Shown piece after piece: positions 35,530 to 43,026 of a stretch of 64,000 nucleotides of DNA. Where the stretch lies: assembly GCA_965224275.1 (NCBI GenBank), contig CBDCYR010000013.1, forward strand, positions 100,309 to 164,308. Direction: 5' to 3'. How positions within the stretch are numbered: position 1 is the first letter of the stretch; each line of letters begins with the position of its first letter. The position numbers and the translations under genes are program-made. Origin of the DNA: CAUZWH01 sp965224275. GTDB lineage: Bacteria; Pseudomonadota; Alphaproteobacteria; SHVV01. The notes beneath the pieces were generated by a model. It saw only the letters and a program-made list of their open reading frames with translations, was not told the DNA's origin and did no database searches.

Positions 35530-36441
35530 GAGTCGGACTCTTAGATTGATGGGCGAGACGATCAATGAAATTGCAACAAGACCGGCCAAAGCACCGCCCA
35601 GTAGGGGCCATTTCCCACTGTTGCCATAATTTTCGACGTTGAATGCGTGACGAGCGGCCGCGCCAACCGCAAACAAGGCCAGCAGGACCAACCAGTTGTG
35701 CTCATGGCCGTAGGTCGCCGGGAAGTGGCCGGAAACCATGACCATCAGAACCGGCAACGTCATGTAGTTGTTGTGCAGCGAGCGCCGCTTGGCATTGGCC
35801 TCGAGTTCCAGGCTGGGTTGATCGTCGGGTCCGGTCTCGCGGACCATCTTGATCTGCGCCGGCAATATACGAACCCGGACGTTGGCCCACATGATCGTTC
35901 CCATCAGGACGCCGACGTGGATATAGGCGCCGCGGCCGCTCATCACCTGATGGAGGAAATAGGTAATCACGACCAACGCGATGCACGACACGACAATTGC
36001 CGGAGTCGGATTCTCGATCGCATACCGGGTCTGCCAGAAGGTATCGTAGAGGGCCCAGCTAACCGCAATCGTCCCGATGCCTATGAAGATGGCGTCATAG
36101 ACGCCAATGTTGGCGACCGCAGGGTCGATCAGGTAAAGGCTGGCGCTGAAATAGAACACGATGATCAGCAACAACATCCCGCTAACCCAGGTCGCCAGGG
36201 CATCGGCACCGAGTGGCGTGGGTTTGTCGGGACGGATCCGGTTCAACTTGCTGAATACGTAGAAGCCGCCGCTATGCACCAACCACATCTCTTCCTCGAC
36301 CCCTTCGGTCGCCTTCTTCGGTGGCGACATCCGTGCGTCGAGCCAGTTGAAAAAGAACGACGTGCCGATCCAAGCGATCCCAGCGATCACGTGCATCCAT
36401 CTCAGAGCGAGGTTGAGCCACTCCTGTAGGGTCGGATCCAT
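35530..36441 (-). pseudogene. puuD: puuD 5' fragment: membrane part of urate hydroxylase
   Basis: About 304 codons from ATG 36441. MDPTLQEWLNLALRWMHVIAG and GIAWIGTSFFFNWLDA, with EEMWLVHSGGFYVFSKLN, are diagnostic of PuuD, followed by about eight hydrophobic segments. The frame runs into the IS5 element after LIVSPINLRVRLET and would end in ~30 foreign residues. The cytochrome c part is on the other side of the insertion (34376-34694). Urate oxidation should be lost unless the element excises or the fragment alone works. Confidence 0.9.
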
Positions 36442-36483
36442 CCGCAACACCGATTGCCGTATTCAATCCTTCAATCTGCAATA

Positions 36484-36516
36484 TTGTGTACGATTAGAGC
36501 ATGAACTGTCTATAAT
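36484..36516 (+). promoter_or_regulatory. Promoter and operator in the puuD/gntR divergent region
   Basis: TTGTGTACGA (36484-36493) resembles a GntR/FCD-type half-palindrome. It lies 17 bases ahead of a perfect -10 hexamer TATAAT (36511-36516) reading toward gntR. A regulator bound here would cover the -35 region, so autoregulation is plausible. Confidence 0.5.
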
Positions 36517-36558
36517 CGATCTTCATTCCAGCGATCATTCTGCCTGAGGTTAAGCGCT

Positions 36559-37269
36559 ATTTCGATTGCGACTGCGGACCCGCCATCCCGAGGCAAGCGA
36601 GAACCGGTCGAGACCCGAATTTATCGGGAGTTCCACCGGGCCATTGCTGAACGCCGTTTGGTTCCGGGCACCAAACTGGTCGAAGACACGTTGGCCGATG
36701 TATTCAAAACCAGCCGCGCGCGTATCCGCAAAGTGTTGTTGGTGCTGGCGCAGGAGAATGTCGTCCGGCTCGAACCCAATCGTGGTGCCTTCGTCTGTAA
36801 ACCAAGCGCAATCGAAGCGCGTCAGGTGATCGAAGCGCGGCGTGCGGTCGAACTGCATCTGGTCCGCCAAGCCGCAGCTAAAGCAGGTCCCACAACGATC
36901 AAACGGTTGCGAAAATTGATCGATGCTGAGGCCCGCGCATTAGAGGGCGGCGACCACGAACGCATCCTGCATCTCTCCGGCGAGTTTCACGTCGTTATCG
37001 CCGAAGCGATGGAGAATGAGATTTTGACTGATTTCCTGCGTGAGCTGGTTTCGCGTTGTTACCTGATCCTGGCGACGTACGAACGCCGCGATAATTCGAC
37101 CTGCCCGCAGTCCGATCACGCGGGCATCGTCGATCTGATCGAGAGGGGAGACGGCGAGGCTGCCGCTGTCGCCATGCAAACGCACTTCGAGCATATGCTG
37201 GAGGCGCTCGACTTAAGGTCGGCGTCCGGCGAACGGCAGGATCTTTACGAAGTCTTTCGCAGCGTATGA
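36559..37269 (+). CDS. GntR-family regulator (FadR/FCD type), start codon unclear
   Basis: An N-terminal winged helix (VETRIYREFHRAIAERRLVPG, first half VETRIYREFH; then TLADVFKTSRARIRKVL and NRGAFV) is followed by an FCD effector domain with EARRAVELHLVRQA, HLSGEFHVVIAEAMEN and DHAGIVDLIERGD. The helix region extends upstream of the first TTG (36658), but no in-frame ATG, GTG or TTG exists above it. Only ATT 36559 or CTG 36544 are available near a GAGG. So the 5' end may be mutated or use a rare start. It is placed between puuD and puuE and likely controls the purine genes. Confidence 0.8.
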   Translation: MSIATADPPSRGKREPVETRIYREFHRAIAERRLVPGTKLVEDTLADVFKTSRARIRKVLLVLAQENVVRLEPNRGAFVCKPSAIEARQVIEARRAVELHLVRQAAAKAGPTTIKRLRKLIDAEARALEGGDHERILHLSGEFHVVIAEAMENEILTDFLRELVSRCYLILATYERRDNSTCPQSDHAGIVDLIERGDGEAAAVAMQTHFEHMLEALDLRSASGERQDLYEVFRSV

Positions 37270-37301
37270 CCTCTGCAAGCGCGATTGGATCGCCGCATGT
37301 T

Positions 37302-37311
37302 TTGTGCACAA
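37302..37311. promoter_or_regulatory. Palindrome TTGTGCACAA upstream of puuE
   Basis: A perfect 10-bp palindrome 31 bases before puuE. It resembles the sites before gntR (36484) and HIUase (30349) and is a candidate GntR operator. Confidence 0.5.
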
Positions 37312-37342
37312 TTTCTTGGTGAATTGTTGGGAAGCTTAGCGA

Positions 37343-38272
37343 ATGCGATCGGGCCAGGAGTCAACTGATTACCCGCGTGACATGGTGGGATATGGGCGCC
37401 ACCCGCCAGACCCAAAGTGGCCGGGCAGCGCGCGTCTCGCGGTTCAGTTTGTCGTCAATTACGAGGAAGGTGGAGAAAACGCCGTGCTGCACGGCGATCC
37501 TCACTCAGAATCGTATTTGACCGAGGTGGTCGGGACAGCGGCGCTCGCCAACGCTAGAAACCTGACCGTCGAATCGATCTATGAATATGGCAGCCGGGTC
37601 GGGTTTTGGCGGCTGTTGCGTTTGTTTGAAGAGCGCGGTCTGCCTTTCACGACGTTTGCGGTGGCCATGGCGCTGGCACGCAATACCGAGGTGGCCACCG
37701 CGCTGGTTGAGGCCGGTCACGAAATCGCAAGCCACGGGTGGCGATGGATCGATTACCAGAATATTCCCGAGGAAGTTGAACGCGACCATCTGCAATGTGC
37801 CATCGACACCATCGAAGGGGTGTGCGGAGAGCGCCCGCTCGGCTGGTATACCGGGCGCGTCAGTGCCAACACACGGCGCCTGGTGGTTGAGGAAGGTGGC
37901 TTCCTCTACGACGCCGACGCCTACAATGACGATCTACCTTATTGGGAAGCGGTCGCGGGCAAGTCGCATCTCGTCGTCCCCTACACGCTCGACGTCAACG
38001 ACATGAAATTTGGCACCCAGCAGGGATTCAATGCCGGCGATCAGTTTTTTACCTACCTCAAGGACGCATTCGACGTGCTCTATCAAGAGGGCGAACGGAC
38101 CCCGAAGATGATGTCGGTCGGCCTTCACTGCCGCATGGCAGGGCGTCCGGGGCGGGCGGCGGCGCTGGCACGATTCCTCGATTATGTCGGCGATCATGAC
38201 CGTGTGTGGGTGTGCCGCCGAATTGATATCGCACGCCATTGGATCGATCACCACCCGCCGGGCGAGGAATGA
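37343..38272 (+). CDS. puuE: Allantoinase PuuE (polysaccharide-deacetylase fold)
   Basis: 309 residues that match PuuE throughout: YPRDMVGYGRHPPDPKWPG at the start, QFVVNYEEGGENAVLHGD, ESIYEYGSRVGFWRLLRLF, GHEIASHGWRWIDYQ, RPLGWYTGRVS and GDQFFTYLKDAFDVLY. This metal-independent cytoplasmic allantoinase opens allantoin to allantoate. The usual length and all motifs are intact. No OHCU decarboxylase is fused or adjacent. It is co-oriented with gntR. Confidence 0.94.
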   Translation: MRSGQESTDYPRDMVGYGRHPPDPKWPGSARLAVQFVVNYEEGGENAVLHGDPHSESYLTEVVGTAALANARNLTVESIYEYGSRVGFWRLLRLFEERGLPFTTFAVAMALARNTEVATALVEAGHEIASHGWRWIDYQNIPEEVERDHLQCAIDTIEGVCGERPLGWYTGRVSANTRRLVVEEGGFLYDADAYNDDLPYWEAVAGKSHLVVPYTLDVNDMKFGTQQGFNAGDQFFTYLKDAFDVLYQEGERTPKMMSVGLHCRMAGRPGRAAALARFLDYVGDHDRVWVCRRIDIARHWIDHHPPGEE

Positions 38273-38391
38273 CGATGCACGGTTTTGGCGCTTCGACTGC
38301 GGGATTGCTAGCGCATAGAAAAGACCCAGCGACGGCTGCATAACGATTAGTACGAACTCGCATCTTCCAGTTTCGCGGGCTTGAGGAGAGC

Positions 38392-39894
38392 ATGTCCAAC
38401 GCTATTGATATGGAAGGCGTCCATAAGAACTTCGACGGCAATCAAGCCCTCGATGATGCGTGGTTCAAAGCCGACCACGGCCGTTTGCATGCGCTCCTGG
38501 GCGAGAATGGCGCCGGCAAAACGACCTTGATGAACGTATTGTGCGGGCTCTATCTGCCCGATCAGGGTCGCATTTCGATAGACGGACGTGACGTGCAAAT
38601 CAACGGCCCCGCCCATGCCAGTAGCCTGGGCATCGGCATGGTGCACCAGAACTTCAAGCTGGTGCGCCCGTTCTCGGTAGCTGAGAACGTGATGCTCGCC
38701 AACCCACAAACCGGGACGTCCTGGGCCAACGGCATTCAAGCGGTCAAGGACGAGATCGAGCGCTACTGCGAGGAGCTTGGCTTCACGCTCGATCCGGACG
38801 CAGGCGTCGATTCAATTTCAGTGTCTGAGCAGCAACGCATCGAAATCATCAAGGTATTGATGGGCGGAGCCAAGCTGCTCATCCTTGACGAACCGACCGC
38901 GGTGCTTACCGACGAAGAGGCCGACCGAGTGTTAACGATGGCACGCGACCTCGCGCGTCGTGGTACGTGCGTGGTGCTTATCACCCATAAATTGCGCGAA
39001 GTGCTGGAATACGCCGATTGGGTGACGGTCATGCGCGGCGGTAAAACGATGGCATCACAGGATCCGGCGGGAATGACGCGCGAACAGCTGACCGAGTTGA
39101 TGGTTGGATCAGCACCGCACGATGAAACACCGCCCTCGACCACCACGGGTGAGGTCCGACTAGACGTTCGCGATCTGGTGGCCGCGCGTGAGGATGGCGT
39201 TCAAACAGTCAATGGGCTTTCCCTGGCGATCCGGGCCGGGCAGATCTACGGGGTCGCTGGGGTCGGCGGCAACGGACAGTCTGAGTTTGCTGAGGTGTTG
39301 ATGGGGGTGCGTGATGCCAGCGGCGGATCGATCACGCTCGACAACGACGATATCACCGCCAAACATCCGCGGTCGCGCCGCCGCGCCGGTCTCGTGAGCA
39401 TCCCGGCGGATCGTTATGTCTTCGGCCTTGCCGCCGACCTTTCGGTTACCGACAATTTCAGCGTATCCGGCCTTGATAACGGAACCTACGGCGCAAGCTA
39501 CTGGATAGCGAAGTCACAGATGCGCCAATCGACCCGTGCCGCGATCGACTCCTTCGAGATCCTTGGCGCCGCGCCCAACACCCGGGCGCGCCTTCTGTCC
39601 GGCGGCAATGCGCAAAAGTTGGTATTGGCGCGCGAACTATCCGGCGATCCCGCGGTTATGATCGCGCACTCGCCAACACGCGGCCTCGATGTGCGGGCCT
39701 GCGCCGCGGTCCACGACTACTTACGTCGGGCTCGCGACGCCGGTGCCGCGGTGCTGCTGATTAGTGAAGATCTCGATGAAGTGATGAATTTGTCGGATCG
39801 GATCGGAGTTATCACCCGCGGGCGCATTGTTGGTGAGTTCGACCGGCCCGCCGATCGCCAACAGGTCGGCCAGCTGATGGTCGATCATGTCTAG
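38392..39894 (+). CDS. BMP-type (nucleoside/purine) ABC transporter ATP-binding protein
   Basis: 500 residues with two ABC domains. The first has Walker A GENGAGKTT (~37-45), VSEQQRIEIIKVLMGGAKLL and LILDEPTAVLT. The second has an atypical Walker A (VAGVGGNGQSEF), signature LLSGGNAQKLVLARELS and a Walker B without the usual acidic pair (MIAHSPTRGLD). This matches the YufO/BmpA-associated class that imports nucleosides or purines. Together with the next two permeases it forms a transporter lacking its own binding protein; the BMP protein at 19502 is the likely partner. Location after puuE supports purine uptake. Confidence 0.92.
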   Translation: MSNAIDMEGVHKNFDGNQALDDAWFKADHGRLHALLGENGAGKTTLMNVLCGLYLPDQGRISIDGRDVQINGPAHASSLGIGMVHQNFKLVRPFSVAENVMLANPQTGTSWANGIQAVKDEIERYCEELGFTLDPDAGVDSISVSEQQRIEIIKVLMGGAKLLILDEPTAVLTDEEADRVLTMARDLARRGTCVVLITHKLREVLEYADWVTVMRGGKTMASQDPAGMTREQLTELMVGSAPHDETPPSTTTGEVRLDVRDLVAAREDGVQTVNGLSLAIRAGQIYGVAGVGGNGQSEFAEVLMGVRDASGGSITLDNDDITAKHPRSRRRAGLVSIPADRYVFGLAADLSVTDNFSVSGLDNGTYGASYWIAKSQMRQSTRAAIDSFEILGAAPNTRARLLSGGNAQKLVLARELSGDPAVMIAHSPTRGLDVRACAAVHDYLRRARDAGAAVLLISEDLDEVMNLSDRIGVITRGRIVGEFDRPADRQQVGQLMVDHV

Positions 39895-41008
39895 CCAGGT
39901 TGTCGAAACAGCGGCGGGTGGCGTACCCGAGCCGAAACGGCCGATTCAGCGGACGCTCGGCCGACTTAATCTCGAGGTGCGCCAATCGATTTCAACCTGG
40001 CTGCACGGTGTCTTGCTGCTCATGTCGATCGCAGTCGGCATGGCCATCTCCATGATCCTCCTCGCGATATCGGGGGTCGATGTCTCGGGTATCTACCAGG
40101 AGTTCATCGTTCTCACATTCTTCGACCGCCTCGGGTTGAGCAGCGTCCTGATCCAGTGCGCGCCACTGATCCTGGTTGGCCTGAGCGCGGCGATGGCGTT
40201 CCGCGTCAATTTCTGGAACATCGGCATCGAAGGACAGTTCTTTTGGGGCGTTATCTTCGCAACAGCGATCGCGATTTGGGACGTCGGACCGCCCGGTATG
40301 CGGGTTTATCTAATGTTCGTGATGGCCTGCCTGGGTGGGTTCTTGTGGACCGTGGTTCCGTCGCTCCTGAAGATTCGCCTCGGCGTCAACGAGATCATCT
40401 CGACGTTGCTCTTGAACTACATCGCGTTTCTCGTCGCGCTCAATCAGGTTTATGGCGCGTGGCAGGATCCCAACGAGCGTTTCCCGCACTCGGAGAAGTT
40501 CGACGTGGTCGAACAGCTCCCCAGGCTCGGTTGGGAGAAAGTCGATTCAGGGTTGCTGATCGGGCTGGTGATGGTCGCCCTGATCTGGTGGTTGGTCGAG
40601 CGCAGCCGCTTTGGCGCTTATGCCCGAATCGTAGGATCGAACGCGCGCATGGCGCTGGCCGCGGGTGTCCCGGTTGGCTTGATCGTTTTCCTTTCCGTTG
40701 GAATATCCGGAGCCTTGTCGGGTGCCGCCGGTTTTGTGATGGCGGCCGGCCAGGAATTTCGCCTGACCGGGTCGATGGCGGCCGGCTATGGCTTCTCCGG
40801 CGTCATGATCGCGTTTTTGGCCCGCAACAATCCGATCGCGGTCTTGCTCGTGGCGTTTTTGATCGGCGGGCTTTACGTAGCCGGTCTTAGCATCAAGTCG
40901 TTTTACGGGTTGCCCGAGGCCATGGTGCAACTGATTCAAGCGATCATCGTGTTGTGTGTGGCTGGGTCGCACTTCTTCATCTCCTACCGCGTCCGTTGGG
41001 TCCGCTAG
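39887..41008 (+). CDS. BMP-type ABC transporter permease, subunit 1
   Basis: 373 residues with ~9 hydrophobic segments. Family stretches are LIQCAPLILVGLSAAMAFR, FWNIGIEGQFFWG (near 110) and KIRLGVNEIISTLLLNYIA (near 165). The ATG at 39887 overlaps the ATPase stop by 8 bases, so translation is coupled. It forms the membrane channel as a heterodimer with the next permease. Confidence 0.93.
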   Translation: MSSQVVETAAGGVPEPKRPIQRTLGRLNLEVRQSISTWLHGVLLLMSIAVGMAISMILLAISGVDVSGIYQEFIVLTFFDRLGLSSVLIQCAPLILVGLSAAMAFRVNFWNIGIEGQFFWGVIFATAIAIWDVGPPGMRVYLMFVMACLGGFLWTVVPSLLKIRLGVNEIISTLLLNYIAFLVALNQVYGAWQDPNERFPHSEKFDVVEQLPRLGWEKVDSGLLIGLVMVALIWWLVERSRFGAYARIVGSNARMALAAGVPVGLIVFLSVGISGALSGAAGFVMAAGQEFRLTGSMAAGYGFSGVMIAFLARNNPIAVLLVAFLIGGLYVAGLSIKSFYGLPEAMVQLIQAIIVLCVAGSHFFISYRVRWVR

Positions 41009-41012
41009 GCCG

Positions 41013-41942
41013 ATGCTGAATTTCATCGTCGATTGGATCGCTTTTACGCCGATTTTCGCGACGCCGTTGGTGCTCGCGACGCTTGGGCTGATCATCAACG
41101 AACGGGCCGGGGTTATCAATCTCGGCGCCGAGGGCCTGATGTTGTGCGGCGCCCTGGCGAGCGTTGCCGCTTATGTGAGTCTCGGCGGCAACCCATGGGT
41201 CGGCATGCTGGCCGCGGTGCTGGCCGGGTTTGTTGTCTCAATCCTGTTTGCTTTTGTGGTGGTGATCCTGCGTGCCGACCAAGTCGTGACCGGTATCACC
41301 ATGGTGTTTTTCGGCACCGGTTTGACGTCGTTGCTCGGCGTGCGGTGGATGAACAAAGCGGTCGAAGGTTTCACCCAGGTCAACCTCGGGTTTCTGTCGG
41401 ATCTGCCGGTGGTTGGTAAAATCGTGTTTAGCCAGGATCCCATGGTGTATCTGACCTTGCCGATTATCTACCTGGTCTGGCGTTTCCTGTTCCGCAGCAT
41501 GATCGGCTTGCGGTTGCGCTCGGTGGGCGAGAATCCGCAAGCGGCGGATGCCGCCGGCCTCGACGTTGAACTGTACCGTTTTGGGGCGGTGGTTGTGGGT
41601 GGCGCGCTGGTTGGCGCATCGGGCGGCTATCTCGCCTTGTCGGCAGCGAAGATATGGTTCGATGACATGGTGCAGGGACGCGGCTGGATCGCCATCGTGC
41701 TGGTCATTTTTGCGCGGTGGATGCCGGGGCGGGCGTTGTTCGGCGCGGTGCTGTTCGGCGGCATCGAAGCCCTGATCCCGCGCATATTCGCGGCCGGGTG
41801 GCCGGTACCGCAATACTTCCTGCTGATGACGCCGTTTCTCGCAACGCTGTTTGTGTTGGTCTACGCCGCGGTTTATTCCAAGAGCTCAACATCGGCGCCC
41901 GGGGCGCTCGGTCTGCCCTTCGTGCGCGAGGATCGTCGCTAA
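41013..41942 (+). CDS. BMP-type ABC transporter permease, subunit 2
   Basis: 309 residues, hydrophobic. It has LVLATLGLIINERAGVINLG (near 25) and AEGLMLCGALASVAAY, RSMIGLRLRSVGENPQAADA near 190, and GRGWIAIVLVIFARWMPG near 230. These are standard for the second permease of nucleoside BMP-type systems. The start at 41013 is 4 bases after the previous stop. Its stop TAA overlaps the next gene's ATG (TAATG). Confidence 0.93.
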   Translation: MLNFIVDWIAFTPIFATPLVLATLGLIINERAGVINLGAEGLMLCGALASVAAYVSLGGNPWVGMLAAVLAGFVVSILFAFVVVILRADQVVTGITMVFFGTGLTSLLGVRWMNKAVEGFTQVNLGFLSDLPVVGKIVFSQDPMVYLTLPIIYLVWRFLFRSMIGLRLRSVGENPQAADAAGLDVELYRFGAVVVGGALVGASGGYLALSAAKIWFDDMVQGRGWIAIVLVIFARWMPGRALFGAVLFGGIEALIPRIFAAGWPVPQYFLLMTPFLATLFVLVYAAVYSKSSTSAPGALGLPFVREDRR

Positions 41943-42976
41943 TGGCGCAACGCTGGATCAACCGGCCCGAAGGGTCGAATTGGGGCGACTTCGGCGATGA
42001 TGATCAGATCGGCCGGCTTAACCTGCTGACGCCTGAACGCGTCAAGCGGGCGGCACTGGAGATACGTGACGGCCGCAATTTTTGCTTAAGCCTGCCGCTC
42101 GACTATCCCGGTGCCAACCGGCTCAATCCGGCTCGCTTTCCACCGCAGCTACGGCCGACAATCCGTGAGGGCCGGCCAACCCGCAATTTCCACGTTGGCG
42201 ACGTGGTCGACGGGGCGGTTGATGTCTCCAATGACGACGTCATGGTTCTACACTCGCAATACTCGACGCAGTGGGACAGTCTCGCCCACGTCGGGCAGAT
42301 GTTCGACGCTAATGGCGACGGCGCTCCGGAAGCGGTTTTCTACAACGGCTACCGCGCCGACGAAGATATCAAGGGCTTCACCGCCGACGACGATGTCGGG
42401 GCGTCGACCCCGGCCGGCGTCGGTGCCTTGAGCATCGACCGCATGGCCGAGACCGGGGTGCAGGGCCGCGGTGTGCTGGTCGACCTGCATCGTCATTTTG
42501 GTCGCGACCGTAAAATGGTGGGCTATGCGGATCTCATGGATATCCTCGATTCCGATGGCATTGAGATCGTTGAGGGCGACATGGTGTGCCTGCATACTGG
42601 TTTCGCTGAGCTGCTATTGGAGATGAACAAAGATCCCGACGTCGAGGTGATGGCAAATTCGTGCGCGGTTCTCGATGGTGGTGATGCACAACTACTGCAG
42701 TGGATCACCGGCAGTGGGCTCGCGGTTCTGATCGCCGACAATTACGCGGTCGAAGGCGTTCCCTCACGAGATGTGCCAAGACCGCCGGGCGCATGGCTAC
42801 CGCTACACGAGCATTGCCTGTTCAAGCTCGGTATCCATCTGGGGGAAATTTGGTATCTCAGCGAACTCGCGGGGTGGCTGGCCACGCACGACCGCAGCCG
42901 CTTTTTTCTCACCGCGCCGCCCCTAAGAATGCCGGGCGCTGTCGGCTCACCGGTGACGCCGGTGGCGACGGTTTAG
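41942..42976 (+). CDS. Cyclase-family (kynurenine-formamidase-like) metal hydrolase
   Basis: 344 residues of the putative cyclase family, long subtype. The metal-site region usually written HxGTHxDxxxH appears as LHSQYSTQWDSLAHV near residue 101-115. VLVDLHRHFGRD, GDMVCLHTGF and PLHEHCLFKLGIHLGEIWYL also fit. Members hydrolyse amides or lactones such as N-formylkynurenine or cyclic amides. It overlaps the permease stop, so it belongs to the transporter operon and probably acts on the imported molecule. Confidence 0.85.
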   Translation: MAQRWINRPEGSNWGDFGDDDQIGRLNLLTPERVKRAALEIRDGRNFCLSLPLDYPGANRLNPARFPPQLRPTIREGRPTRNFHVGDVVDGAVDVSNDDVMVLHSQYSTQWDSLAHVGQMFDANGDGAPEAVFYNGYRADEDIKGFTADDDVGASTPAGVGALSIDRMAETGVQGRGVLVDLHRHFGRDRKMVGYADLMDILDSDGIEIVEGDMVCLHTGFAELLLEMNKDPDVEVMANSCAVLDGGDAQLLQWITGSGLAVLIADNYAVEGVPSRDVPRPPGAWLPLHEHCLFKLGIHLGEIWYLSELAGWLATHDRSRFFLTAPPLRMPGAVGSPVTPVATV

Positions 42977-43026
42977 CGGTTTCGAGGTGACGCTCAACGG
43001 CCGAGCCGAGTTGGTCTTGATTCCGT

